Shown here: piece by piece, positions 1 to 13,400 of the stretch | Layout of the letters: every line of letters begins with the position of its first letter | Numbering within the stretch: the first letter of the stretch is position 1 | DNA from: Distichodus sexfasciatus | Taxonomy: Eukaryota > Chordata > Actinopteri > Characiformes > Distichodontidae | Length of the DNA stretch: 64,000 bases | Assembly (NCBI GenBank): GCA_032718565.1 | Contig: JAVGVS010000239.1 | Coordinates: forward strand, 62,001 to 126,000 | Reading direction: 5' to 3' | Translations under genes and position numbers: made by a program | Notes under the pieces: model-generated | Database searches by the model: none | What the model was told of the DNA's origin: nothing | What the model saw: only the letters and a program-made list of their open reading frames with translations

Positions 1-347
1 CAGCCACCACTGCATTGCAGTGTTCTGTAGCTCAAATGGAAAGCACCCTGAACCTTTGGTTGACCTTTCCGGGTATGAGAAGCAAGGTAAACTCCTGACA
101 TAGTACTAATTTGGTGATTCTTGTCTTCTACAGTAATGGTCTGGGTTTCTCTTGTTCAGCCATGACTATTTAACACCTACACCCTGTTACATTGTATAGT
201 GTAATCTCTCCAACAAGTCTGAAGTAGTTAACAGACTTGTCACATTAAATACTTGTAATTTGTTGCACGCATCTTTGCTGCACAATTTCTGATTCCAGCG
301 GAGTAAATTAGGTAACATAATTGTTCTTCTAATGTTAGTTACAGTAC
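1..347. other. Gene-poor left edge (intron 8 or 3' flank of gene A)
   Basis: No open exon resembling exon 9 or 10 of genes B and C is visible on the minus strand here, and no repeat signature was recognised. It is either intron 8 of gene A or sequence after a lost 3' end. Confidence 0.4.
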
Positions 348-729
348 CTGGCACTTTCACCTATAGAGACACGTTTCAATGAAATCCAACATGATTAAAA
401 ATATCGCCACTTCAGTGGTAGCAACATTTTCCCTTCCACCTGTCGCAGGGAAATCATATCAAAGACGCATCTTCACCCTTCAATGTTAAAATGCTTGAAT
501 CAACTGGAACTACCTGAAAGTGTCTCCGATGCGGTCCTGGAAGTAGATAAAGCCCCGGTGGTCTAACTTCAGCAGGTCTCCACTGTTGAAGTACACACTC
601 CGTAAATGTCATTCCTAAGCTTCTTTTTTGTCTGTCTGTTGTTGGGTTATTGCATAGCCTATAAATGGAGCCCCCTTTGGTGACTTTAGTAAATAAGCAG
701 ACTGCTTCCTGAGTGAAACATGTGCAAAT

Positions 730-920
<191 letters not shown>

Positions 921-3189
921 CATTTTACAATAAATTTCTTTTAGTATAAAATGTAATAGTACATGCTAGTCCTTACCTCTAGGAACCTCCACACAAAATC
1001 CTCTGGAGTCACGCACCGGCTCTTCTCTGTCTGCATCATATCGAATAAGAGCAAAAGGTGCAGCTTTCTGCACACACAAAGAGATGAAGATCAGAAAATG
1101 TCCTTTGGAACACATGCATGTGGCGAGTTGTAGAAAGCTGTCTCTCTCAAACCTTAAGGAACATGCTGACTCGTCCAATAGCACCAATTTTTCCAACATA
1201 GTTGACAAAGCCTGCATTTCCTTCAGTGGCCCCATAGCACTCGCATATGCGAATGTCTCCAAAACGCTGCAGAAACTCTGTCCACGCGTCAGCACGGATG
1301 CCATTCCCAAATGCCATTCGCACCACGTGCTTGCGATCACTGTCCATCTAGTGCACAAGCCCATGGGAGAGCCAGAAAACATAAGGAACATGACAGAGAG
1401 AGAGAGAGATCGAGATCAGCACTATTTAGCAGTCTCACACGTAACAGATCTTGATGACATATTTGAGAATGGCTAGATGGGATATATATTTAGCAAGTGT
1501 TACTTTGGCCGTGTTACAGAGGTAGCGTATGATCTCCCCAATATATTGGATCACTGTCACATTGTGCTTCCTGCAGTCATTCCAGAACTGAGACACAGAA
1601 AACTTCTTCCTCAAAACAACCGTGATGCCTGTATACACCAACACATACTCAGATAAGCGACTACATATACAGCAACAACACACTTGGGAAGCACATGCAC
1701 CAAAACGAGCACATACAACAAAGCACATCTGTACTTAAGTACTGATTCTGACTGCACCATAGCCAATGTTACACAAAGAACTTAGGGTTATTAAAACATT
1801 CATTGCATATGAAAGACAAACACTGCCAAATGCAGAGCTTCATCAATGAGAGGAGGTGATGATTGTTTGTTTAGTAAACAGTGTAATAATGGACAAAGCG
1901 AGGAACATGGATTGGTAATAGTCTCCTACATTCAATAGTTTTCGTCCCAAGTATTAGCACACAAATCAGAACATGACCTTTCAATGCCCAGACAAATGAG
2001 GTTTTGCTGAGTAATGTGTTATTTTCTAGGAGAGGTGAAACTTCATTTACCCCGCTCTATAGATCCTGTAAGGCCCATGATGAAGCCAGCACTGTGGTAG
2101 AGGGGCAGGTAGATATAGATAATATCATCAGAGTGGACACCACACATTCTCTGTAGAAATGAAGCCATCCACAATCTTTCATGTGTAATAACAGCTGCCT
2201 TTGGAAGACCTGAAACACACACATATGGGTTCAAGAGCAACCCGAGATTATTTACTAGCTTTGGTGTTAATGTTTGTGATTTGTTTATCTATAGTGTACA
2301 TATGTATATGTACATTTGTGGACTGTAGTCTGATATGTTGATATTATGTATATTTGCGTGTCATTTGAGGATAGGTGTCCCACCAGTTGTGCCTGAGGTG
2401 TAGATGTAGAGTGCAGGGCTCCTAATGGTGGTTCTGCAGCGCAGGGAGAGTGAGAGCTGTTCTTCACAAGCGGCATCAATTTTCTCACTGAGGCTTGTAA
2501 TGCCATCTGTCTCACAACTCTTTGCTAGTATGAACACAGAAATCTGCTGCTGCTTCAGTGCAGGAAGTATTTCCTCTACGGCCTCCTTCAAATCTGCAAG
2601 AAAATCCCACAACAAATAAATACACAGAGACAGGCATTAACAGACATTCTAAGATTGCTCAGCCTTACCCTCTTATCTACAGAAGGTCTAATTAATCAAA
2701 AAGGTCATTGTTTTGCTTTTGCACTTCTAGATTCAGTGTATGGCAAGGAAACTGGATGTTTTGTTAAAGTGATAATGGCTGTCAACATTATTCTATGCCA
2801 ATATGAACTTCATTTCTGTCAATGTTATTTGGATCTACTACTCTACCATACAAGTTGTTGTTTAAGTGTAGTCATTTTCATGCTGTTTGGGACCCCATGT
2901 CCCAAAGGAAGCCTTCTACTTTTGTGCAGAAGGAGGGCAAAAGAAAAACATAAAGATGGCTGAGAAAGGATAGCAACTTTATTTGAAAAAAGACTTGTCT
3001 GTAACAGAGGCACAAGTACTGCAGAAACAAGAAGCCTGCACAGTAAATTTCCCAGTGTTAAATCAGCAGTGTTAAAGTGTATGGACAACAGCTGGAGTAA
3101 AATGTCCCCCAGTGCTGGTGATCATTCACAGAGTTGAAAGACTCAGTGTCAGAATGACTCGGTAAAGCTCCTCCCACCTCAGCCTCGTT

Positions 3190-4760
3190 TTCAGACCGAG
3201 AGGAATTTTCACGGCGCCATTTTCTTCACGTCAAGTTACAACGGTAAGCTTTTCATATTCACTTATTAAACCAACAATTTGACATTTTCGACAACAGGCA
3301 GCATGAGGCAGAGGCATGTTAAAATAACTATACACTCCGACTGTCCATATTTCTTAAATATTTCATTTTGTACCAGAAGCAAATGTGACCGTTTCTATAT
3401 GCAAACGTAGCATCGTTAATTAGCTAAACAAGTTGGCTGATATCGGTGCTGGCTAAGACATCAGCCAACATCAATTTATTGCAGTGTGTAGTGGTCATTG
3501 TGTTGTGTTCTAGCATGTTCGAAATTCCGTTAAATTAAACCCTCCATGTGTTGGGAGCTCTGTATTAACGTTAACTAGATAACTAGCATTTTGGCTAACG
3601 TAGGTGCGCGGGCAGTCCGCTCGTTACCATTACATTTTAAATTATGTAACGATTAACTAGTTAACATTTTACACTAATGTTACGTCTTTCACTTGTTTTT
3701 GGTGCACTGACTATAAGAAATTACTGTCTACAGGGAGCATGCTGCTTAAAGCAAAACTCGGAGATGTGCAGAAATTATCCGAGCCAAGCCTTAGGGAGGT
3801 TTTATTTGCCGGTAAGAAACCAACATTGTACAAGGGGCTTTAAATTCTTTTAGTGTCTTAGTTTCCTCAAACTGCATTTTATGATTAATTGAAAATGATC
3901 TGCATTTTGGAATTATTTTTATTAATTTCTTCTTAGTTATGGGTGTGTATTTAGTGGAAAAACAGCATAATCTGAGTGTCACACCTTTTAACCTTTTAGT
4001 CACTTTTGAAAATGCATCTTGAAATGAACATTTTAGGCTAAATAAAATTATTAAATGTCATGTAATCCTTTTGTTTACACAAACTTGTGAGCTTGTTTTC
4101 CAGCATTTGCAAAGTTTGGTGTGCCAGCCGTAACAGAAAGTGTGAAAGTTTTTGACAATTCAGGGACAGAGTTGGATGATGATGTATTTGAAGATATAGT
4201 AACATATCCCTCAACTGGGGTACTAACCATCAAATATGATATTGTTTGAGTGATGTATGTTTCATTGGATGTATGTTTTTGTTCTTATCAGTCTTACATT
4301 GTTTATTAAATGAGTGTATAAGGGACCATGTAAACTGATTTGTTTTGCTCCCATTTTTGAAGTTTGGAAACATCTACTACAGAAGTGTCTCCTGGGTGGA
4401 TACAGTTATCGCCACATTCATCAGATTCACAGGCTATGGCCATCATTTCAGACAGCCCTTCTAGGAAAAGCCAGAAGCTGGATGCAGAAGCTAAGCAAGA
4501 GTTAACAGACTTCTGCATTGTTCTGCCAGTATCATTGTTATTTTACCTTATTTTGGAAGTAGTTTAAGTACTCTGAACTGCAGTGGTTATATTAACACGT
4601 AGAATGTTTTTATTATGTTTTCAAGTTGGTGGAATCCATTCTCACCAGCGAACCTGGTGGAGAACGTATAATAAATGAATATAAGCGAACCAAGTCCCTG
4701 GTGGAGGAAACCAGAAAAATGGTGAACATACTGGTAGCCGACATGACAGTAAAAAGGGTG
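3190..4760 (+). CDS. Small plus-strand candidate gene nested in intron 1 of gene A (unnamed teleost family)
   Basis: A GC-richer start region with a YY1-like GCCATTTT (3216-3223) and a CACGTCA (3228-3234) leads to a donor after 3243. Exon 2 (3734-3811) carries an ATG at 3739 that opens with MLLKAKLGDVQK. A clean acceptor at 4104 continues in frame (FAKFGVPAVTESVKVFDNSG, then TGVLTIKYDIV) to a TGA at 4247-4249. Later segments look like exons of the same family: one around 4363-4495 (SPHSSDSQ, SRKSQKLDAEAKQ) and one from about 4626 (LVESILTSEPGGERI, ETRKMVNILVADM), but I could not join them with canonical in-frame splice sites. From memory, the order resembles the N-terminal part of a fish-expanded family often labelled SAM-domain-3-like or uncharacterised, with a ubiquitin/PB1-like start. 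It could be a short two-exon gene of about 72 codons or a truncated pseudogene; a SINE begins just downstream. Confidence 0.45.
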
Positions 4761-4862
4761 TTTTTTTTCAGGCCCTGTATTTTTACTATAACTTTCAAAT
4801 CTGTATTAATTCCAGGAAAGCTGACAAGTTCTTTGCCTTTTGATCTTGCAGTACATCACCAC

Positions 4863-5115
4863 CACGCCTGGGGGCAGTTGGTGGCGTAACGTTAGGGTGT
4901 TCGCCCCATGATCAGGTTCGACGGTCGCCGGTTCGAATCCAAAGCCGGTAAAGTTGCCACTGAAGTACTCATGAGCAAGGTACCATCCCCAAGCACTGCT
5001 CCCCGGGCGCTGCTCCTTCACGGATGGATTAAATGCAGAGGTCCCATTTTGTTGTGGTGCACTGTTTGCTGTGCTGTGGTGTGTTCACAATGACAAATAA
5101 TCACTCACTTTCACT
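4863..5115 (+). mobile_element. tRNA-derived SINE, family 1
   Basis: The head contains a Pol III B-box (GGTTCGAATCC, near 4930). It is followed by a body with CTCATGAGCAAGGTACC and a tail reading TGACAAATAATCACTCACTTTC. Further copies lie at 23440-23690 and as a 3' fragment at 17365-17455. Insertion is just after the last exon-like segment of the nested plus-strand gene. Confidence 0.8.
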
Positions 5116-5389
5116 AAAAGAAGTAAATATTTTACTTAACATTTTAAACATTTCACTTAAAACTTTACTTATCCACCCTGTATGTTGTTCCAGATTGCCA
5201 TTTTATGCAAAACTAATGTTATTGTTTTAAAGTGTTTTATATACTGCATGAGATGTTATAATATTTTGAGCCTGATATGAAAATAAAGCAGTTAAATGTA
5301 TTATTTTGCAGTCAACTGTGGTTTTTGCTCACTGGTTCTATATGTAAAAGCATTATTAAAAAGTGCTGCAAAACACTAATGTAAGTGTG

Positions 5390-5765
5390 AAGCTAACACC
5401 CAGGAAGAGTTGTAGTAACACTACTCGGTGTAAAATGATTAAAAGATTTTACTCTATGACAGCTTATTTTCCACTGGAGATTAGTGTATGAATAACATAG
5501 TATAGAGTAACATCAACTCTCATCAGAGTTATTTGAACTCCCAGTGTTAATTTCTAATGACTCAATTCAGTGTTAAAAATCAATGGGATTTTACTCAAAT
5601 TGAGGTAATTTGTCACTATGAAAGAGTAAATGACATAACACTGCTAGTAGTGTTAAGTTGAAGTAACACTATGCAGTGTTACACAGTGTTAAATCATTAC
5701 TCTATTTAGAGTTAATTTTACTCTAAATTTTTAACACTATGGAAAGAGTTAATTTAACACCAATT
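5390..5765. mobile_element. AT-rich MITE-like repeat
   Basis: Many inverted and direct copies of AACACT / AGTGTT and TTTAACTC-like words over about 370 bp, the look of a short non-autonomous DNA transposon. Ends and target duplication were not resolved. Confidence 0.35.
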
Positions 5766-6034
5766 CCGAATGGGACCAAATAGACACTTCAACCTTCAAC
5801 ACTTTTCTTGTCCCCATTGCACAAAATTTGTGGGTATAGGATTTCAATTGCTTGAAATCATCATCAGTAGTTTATTTTTCTGTCGGACTTTTTTTGCTGT
5901 CCATCATTTACAGCTTCAATACAAAAAACAACTGTACTCATCCCTGCCATGCATTTTGAGTTAGCAACCATTCACTACTTTAAAAATGCAACCTAAAATA
6001 CACGGCAATCCAGATAAAATACACAATCATTCAT

Positions 6035-6270
6035 ATACAGTGCGTTGAAAAAGGAATCACCGCCTTTAAAATATTTCCATTTTGGATACTTTACAGCCTA
6101 AAATGAAAACACACACACACACAACACTGACATTAAAAAGGTTCACCATCCCATGTCAACATTTTGTTGAACCACCTTTAGCTTTAATAAAAGAATTGAG
6201 TTTGTTGAGGTACTTCTAGACTGAGATACATGTAGTGTAAGCAATATTTGCTCTTTACAATGTTGTTCAA
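6035..6270. mobile_element. Tc1/mariner-like end fragment
   Basis: The sequence opens with CAGTGCGTTGAAAAAGGAAT, like the terminal repeats of fish Tc1/mariner elements, followed by text resembling the subterminal part. No transposase remains here. Confidence 0.35.
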
Positions 6271-6316
6271 GTTCGGTCATATTGGATGGTGATCATTGGT
6301 GGACTGCTTCAAATTA

Positions 6317-6430
6317 GGGCTGGGCGATATATCGAGTTTTTAAAATATATCGATATATTTTCATACGAGATATAGGTTTACACAATATCGTTTATATCGA
6401 TATAGTTTATTTTGCGGTAAAATTATACTA
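6317..6430. mobile_element. hAT-like terminal fragment (GGGCTGGGCGATATATCGA type)
   Basis: A GGGCTGGGCGATATATCGAG end with repeated ATATCGATAT words, a common fish hAT MITE end. The opposite end was not found within the next 600 bp. Confidence 0.35.
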
Positions 6431-7895
6431 AGTCGCAAGCACAAATGTGAAACTCGAGAGCACAAAATTAAGAGTCGAGTGCATGGTTGTGATAATATTG
6501 CGTGCAAACTATATTTTTCCTCCCTCGAAAGTCTTTTTTCCTCTCGATGTGTTAAATGGCCTTACGTGCAAAGTAGATTACCGAAGATGACGGAGGAACA
6601 GCGGCAGGTAGGTTAAATGCAAGTTATAGTTTATCGACCTTATAATAATAGTTTAATAGTTAGGTCTTACACGTTTAATAAGCACGCAATCAATGGCTCC
6701 CCTTGCCCACTTGTCTGTCCCCAAACTGCCAAAACCAGCCCCTTTCAAACCGCGCGTGAAAAAATCTCACTCGAGAAAAAAAGCCGCTCAAGGTGCATTC
6801 TGGCAAAGCTCAAATGAGACTTTTCTCCCAAAAAAGCCACATGTGCATGTGGAGCACTTCTGATATTGTCAAAAAATGACCACTCTTTGCCATAAAATCC
6901 TGTAACTCTTTCAAGGTGGCCATTGGCCTCTTAGTAGCCTCACTGACCAGTTTCCTCCCTGCTCTTCCATCCAGATTGGCGGGACGGCCGGATAAAGGGA
7001 GTATCCAAGTTTTAACAAACACTTGCCACTTCTGTATTATAGACTTTGCTTTTGCTTATACTGATCCACAACACTATCTCTATCACATGGATGATATAAG
7101 TTGCATTACGTAAATACAGCTGGAAAAATTCTTGTCTGTGTGTTTTCATTTTAGGTTGTGTAGCAACAAAAAAGGAAACATACTGAAGGGGGTAATTCTC
7201 TTTTAAACAAACTACACAGATACATACAGTACACGCAGTACATGACAAGAAAAGTTTAGGCATCTTTTAGAAAATCAAGTTCGATTCTCTGACAAACAGT
7301 GTCTCCATTAATGTTCAGACAATGTCTTATAATAATAATAATAGGTATAAATTAATATTCTGTATAATTCTGTTTTTACTGTTAGGCATGCAATTACTGT
7401 AACTAAACCATAAAATAAAGCAAAATTCCACAATTAAACTCTCTGTTTCACACACCTAACAAACTTTGGAACATGTGTAGTAGTATGTTTTAGCTGTATT
7501 TTTGCTTCATACTAAGCACTACTGCCTCAACTTTGCCCTGAATGCACCATGCCTGCAAGGGCAGATAAACAACCATAGTCCTTGATCATTAATCTAATGT
7601 CTTTAGGTCACTCAGGAACCTAGATTATAGGGCAGAGCATAGATCCTTGTAGTACTTTATCTCTTTTCACACTCTTTCTTCGATGATTGTGTTACTACTT
7701 AAAGTCATACACAACTATAAAGCAATATATATGTAATGTTTTAGCATGATCTCTGTGAATCAAAACTCAAAGGTTATAGCATTTTATTGGATGGAAGATT
7801 ATTGGAAGATGATAGATTGCTCACCCACTATGATACAGCACAGAGACTAGCACAAGACAGTCCTATGAACACAATATACACAAAACTACACTCTA

Positions 7896-8595
7896 AGAAA
7901 AACTGGTTCTTCATTAGTGCTCTGGAGAACATTTTTTTGCTGTAGAACCTTTTTATGCTGTTTAAAGTTCTTTGAAGATCTGAGTGCAAAATAAGAATTC
8001 TTTAAGCAAAGAACACTTCATGTTAAAGTATGACCTTAATGGCTACTGACCCTATGCCTAACCTACTGAGTTTTCTATGTGGCTGCATGTAGAAATTAGT
8101 TATGGTGCAATTTTTAATTGTAACAGATGATATCTGCCACTGTCGTTTAGAGAAATCAGTGATTAATGTGCCATTTATATAAATTAAAGGTTTTACGAAA
8201 CACTACATTTGAACAAATGTAGCAAATTATTACATGTAGCACATAATGAACACAGGTACAAAGATACAAATGCTATTTACACTAAATTTATCACTTCATG
8301 ATAAATGGTTCTGCAAAGAACCAATAGGTGAAAAGGTCTTTGTTGAACCAAAAAAGATTCCCCTATGGCAGGGGTTGGCAACTCCAGTCCTGGAGGGCCA
8401 GTGTCCTGGAGGTTTTCCATCCAACTGGATTTCAGAACACTGACACCTGGTCTCAGGTTGATAACCACCAGAAGAGGCTGATCAGGTAGGATGGAAAACC
8501 TCCAGGACACCGGACCTCCAGGACGGAGTTGTCTACCCCTGCCCTATAGCATCACTGTGAAGAACCACTTATGGTTCTTTTATTTTGAAGGGTGT
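7896..8595. mobile_element. MITE with GGTTCTT-type inverted ends, interrupted by a smaller hAT MITE
   Basis: The left end CTACACTCTAAGAAAAACTG followed by GTTCTTC mirrors the right end (AAGAACC ... AAGGGTGTAG). The interior has multiple AAGAACC / GGTTCTT words. It is split at 8369 by the 173-bp element listed next. A related remnant lies at 52725-53200. Confidence 0.55.
8369..8541. mobile_element. 173-bp near-palindromic hAT-type MITE
   Basis: Starts CAGGGGTTGGCAACTCCAG and ends with its near-complement (GGAGTTGTCTACCCCTG). Flanks are CCCTATGG (8361-8368) and CCCTATAG (8542-8549), an 8-bp target duplication with one mismatch. Nested in the MITE above. Confidence 0.75.
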
Positions 8596-8599
8596 AGTT

Positions 8600-9680
8600 A
8601 GTACCGGATCTTTAATGACATGGCAAAATAGTCAGTCTTTGTTCTCAAGTTCATTGACCTGAAATCATATTGCTTATTGTAAAATCGTTTGGGTGTACCA
8701 TACAGAGCCAAATATACTAAGTTTCCTCAGGGTGGGTAAGAGAAAAAATAAACATAAAAACTGACACATGAAAAGTGACACCTCATCCAAAGCTATACAT
8801 CGAAATAAATTACAGCTTCTTGCTCATATAACTCTATTTTCCTTGACCCCTCCTTTGCTTATTATTCAAATACTGATGGAAATTGATCAATGTAGTTAAC
8901 CCTGTCATTTAAAATTGTGACAAGAGCCAAACAATATGCAATGGTGTGCACAATATATATGACTCTATGCCTACTGAGTCACCAAAATGTCCAGTAAACT
9001 ATTCTTCTCAACAACTCACTGTGTAGCATGGTGGATTACTACCCTACCATTCTAAAAATGTTTTGTAATTCTCTTCTCTGTAATATTTTCTCTAAAGTAT
9101 CATCACAGAGTTACAAATCCATCTACTGCTGTACAAACCTCAATCTCCATAGCTCCTCTCCTGTAACTGCTCAGCAATCTTGTATAGTATTGTGAATCTC
9201 AAATAAATAAATACAATAACAGTAACACAGCACAACATCTAAAATAGCACAATAACATCACCCTGGTGGTCCATGTTAAGCACATCATTGTTGTCCAAAG
9301 TGATTCATTTTATTATTATGAACGTCAACTACTTATTGTTCCATTTTGCATATAATCTGCCATTCATCCCAACCTGTATTTGAGTAATTAGATATCCTGA
9401 TATTTAACATGGTTGAAATAATTAAAGACAGTGTGATAAGATCTCTATATAAGACAGTTTATGTACAACATTTGCCTTGCCTGACTAATAAAACATAGAC
9501 AATGGACGATAAGCAGTTGCCTCATTCCCTTACACAATACTGTTTGGTATGCTGACCCATATCATGTATCCTGTTGGTGCTGGATGTCATGTGTTGTTCA
9601 GAAGGTTTTCGCTGATTATGCCTACCAGACTACTAAAGCATTTAATGTTATATACATGTAATAAAATACCTGAGACTTAC
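8600..9680. other. Unresolved intron 1 sequence of gene A
   Basis: AT-rich sequence with no convincing exon or terminal repeat on either strand. Confidence 0.4.
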
Positions 9681-10488
9681 CCGCACCAGCAATCAAAACT
9701 TTTGCCCCGCAGCATGAGAAACAATGCAGCAAAGATTTGGATCTGATGTTGTTGTTCAATAACGCGACCGTACAGCCGAGCTTGGCGAGTCCCAGCCAGG
9801 TCCACACGTAGAAAGGTTCGTTTCCGAGGAAGAGAGCGACTGTGTCCCCTTCCTTCACTTTGGCATACTGCAGAATCGCCCTGGCCACTTTATTGCTTAT
9901 TTTGTCTGCGTCTTGGTAAGTGTAAGACTCGTTCTCGAACACTATAAACTTTTTTTTCGGGTGCTTTTTGACAGCGTCCAAAAAGCAATCCACGATCGTG
10001 TAGCAGGGAACTGTGCTCTTGAATCTCCTAATCAGAAGCGCAATGCTGATTGCTTTGACCATGTAAAAAATGTCGTGCACAAAATATGGAAAGCGAATAT
10101 AGACAATAAGAGGCAAAGCAGCCAAACCAGCCAATGCCGTGTAAAAAAGAGACATTTTTCAATATCCTTCTGTAATCCTACCCTCTGTACAAACTCTGCT
10201 ACGCGCTGTATCTCATTGCTACAAAGACGAAGCAGGACATTTCGCGCTTGTTGCTGGTTATCATATGTCTTGTCCGAGCTGGACTGCTCCGTGACTTCCT
10301 TCTACAACAGTTTGACAAACTTCCGCCGAACTACTTTGATTCGGACAGGTAGTGCGACAAGTCTGGACACGTGAACAGCGGAAATCTGTCTTTGGGTTTT
10401 GTTACTGACAGAACTGAAGCATGTGCATAATAATCGTGAAGCACTACATCAATTAACCCTTCAGACTTTAATATATAGATCATAATAT

Positions 10489-13400
10489 GATGTGGAACTA
10501 AATGCTGGGGAATTATTTTTTCCTTACTATGAAGTTTGGCAACAAGCGTCGGGAAATAGCTTGCAGCCTGCAAGCCGTCACTGTTTAAGTGACCTGCCGA
10601 AACCATAATGTTTATTTTTATTTTTTAAGAAGTATAATTAAATTGTAATTAAGCCAAAGAAAAAGACAGCCTTTCCAGAACTTTGTCTTGTATTTTGTAT
10701 TTGCATTTATGGAGATAATATTTTGCTAAGAGAAACAACAAATTAATAATATAAACTTTATCCATATTCATCCAGTCACAAAAAACCCCCAAAAAGACAT
10801 CTTGACAAGAAAACTGAAAATTATTATGTACATGTGTTTGGGTCATGTTTAGCATATCAGACCAGAATTTGTCAACAAGGGGACAAGACCAAAATAAATG
10901 CATATCAGTTTCACAATCACATTCACAAAAAGAGCAGCTGGTGTCAAACTCTCTGATCCTTTTAGAAAGAAAAATCTTTGAAGGATAAACTTTATGTATT
11001 AATTTAAAGGTAACTTCTTTTACTTTATTTGTTAATAGAAACTTTGAAGGCAAGGTCCAGACCTTTTCCCAAGGTAGTTTATCCACTATGCCATTCCAAT
11101 AAGAAACAACATATGGAACGGAAGTGTAGTTTTGGGTAAAGAGTGTCCTAATTTTTTATTATTCTTTCTTAAAGAACGTGTAGGAAAACATACCTTACCA
11201 ACAGCAGATTCAATGAATGGAATAACGGGATTATCAGAGTAAGAATTCTTCAGCAGCATAACTACTCCACCAGGGATCGCATCAAAAACAATGGCAAATT
11301 CTTTAGGTCTTACTGGAATTTCAAAAACTGATAAAAACTCTGAATAGTTATAAAGCTGACCAGTTCTGCTAAATAGTTGACTTACTAAAAGTATGTTATT
11401 GTTATACCAATCCTCAAAAAATATAGATTTGTGTTTGTACAGAATATTCCTGTTGTTCCAAATAAAATAAGTGTGAGGAGAGAAGTTGTGTTTGAATATG
11501 AGGGACCAGGACAGCAATATTTGTTTATGAAAATTTGATAATTTTAGGGGGATTTTAGAAATATCATAATCACACAAATGCAGAAACTTCAGACCACCAA
11601 CTTTCGAAAACAAAAAGGAGGGAATAATATTCCAAATAGAGTCTGGATTTTTTAAGTATTGTCTTATCCAGTTCACCTTGAACACTTTATTTAAGGTTGA
11701 GAAGTCAATAAAGCTAACGCCACCATTCTGCTCATTATTCATAATCACAGATTTCTTAAAATAATGAGTTTTATTTTTCCATATGGAATCTAGTAATAAC
11801 CTATCAATTCTTTTCGCTAATTTGTCATCAACACAAAGAGAGAGAGCAGGGTAAGTGAGTCTGGATATGCCTTCAGCTTTGGAAAGAAGAACTCGTCCTT
11901 TTAACGATAAGTCTCTCTGCAGCCAAGAATTCAGTTTTCTCCTCGTTTTCTCCAATATAGGCTCAAAATTTAATAATGATCTATCCTTTTCATCTTTGGA
12001 AATTTTTATCCCTAGACAAGTCACTCGATCTTTAACTGGGATATTGCATATGCACGTTTTATCGATGTTTCTAGAGATCAGTATTATTTCACATTTATTT
12101 ATATTTAAGTTTAAACCAGATGCCATAGAAAACACTTTTATAATATTCAAAGCTACAGAGACCTGGGACTCATCTTTTAAGAAAAGCGTAGTGTCATCTG
12201 CTAATTGACTAATAATAAGTTGCCTGCCTGCGACCGTAATACCTTGTAAAACACTATTATTCAAATAATTAGCAAGTACCTGAGAGGCTATCAAAAACAA
12301 ATAAGGGGAAATTGGGCAGGCTTGATGTATACCTCGTGACATATCAAACCGTGGTGAAGTGCCATGTTTCAATTTAATGGTGCTATTTCCATTTTTGAAT
12401 AGAGTCCTAATTGATTTGCAAAAATAATTTCCATAGCCAAATTTCCTTAATGATTTTAAAATAAAATCATGCTCAACTGAATCAAAAGCCTTCTGAAAAT
12501 CAAGAAAAAGAATGAGACCGTCAGAGCCGTCACTAAGGTCATTATAGTCCAATAAATCTGTAACTAACCGAATATTGTTAGAAATATGACGGCCTTTCAT
12601 AAAACCTGATTGCAGAGGTGGGCAAAGTAGCTAACTTCATTACTTAAGTGAAAGTACAGATACCACTAGTCAAATGTTACTCCAATACAAGTGAAAGTCG
12701 TACAGTCAAATTTTTACTTAAGTTAAAGTACTGAAGTACTTGTTTTAAGAAATACTTAAGTATTAAAAGTACATCTTCCTTCACCGCATTGTTGCATTAT
12801 TGCTGCAACACTTACAATACCTAATGCCTCTGACCAGCTTGTAGAAGCTGTAGAATAAAGAATTGGTAGAATGTTACAGAAAGAAACTCAACCTAAACTG
12901 ATAAAGAAAACCAGTCATTAGTTTATTTTATTTATTAATTGTAAGACCACACACCCCCACAAAACAGCACGGTAGTGTTCTGACACAGCTCTGGCAGTGT
13001 GTGCACACATATATGTTTATGTTAATCAGGAGGACAGTGCAATAACTGTAAATGCAGCTCACAGCATAAAATTAACATTCCAACCTGCTTAAAAACCCAG
13101 CTCTACACCTCTAGCTCCATGACTTTCCAACAGCAACAATGTTTTAATCAAGACAGAAAACAGCAGAACTGTCTAAACTTGGTTTTATAGTTCCAGTCTA
13201 CAGGCGTGATGTAACCCTACTGATTACTGATAGACTGTCACCTGCCAAACAACCAATCAGCCTTTAGATAAGGGGGAATAACATCCACTTTATCCACAGA
13301 TTTGATAGTAACAAGTAACGAGAACCTTGATAGAAATGTAGTGAAGTAAAAAGTACAGTATTTGTCTTTCAAATGTAGTGAAGTGGAAGTCATAAGTTTC

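Noticed and set aside
4863..5115. tRNA gene suggested by B-box and tRNA-like head
   Set aside because: It is a SINE head with degenerate arms and a non-tRNA body; the same unit recurs at 23440. The V-SINE-like heads at 43712 and 60915 were rejected for the same reason.
9913..10374. Plus-strand ORF of 153 codons
   Set aside because: Antisense to gene A exon 1 and its upstream region; no family features.
11855..12208. Plus-strand ORF of 117 codons
   Set aside because: Antisense shadow of the LINE reverse transcriptase.
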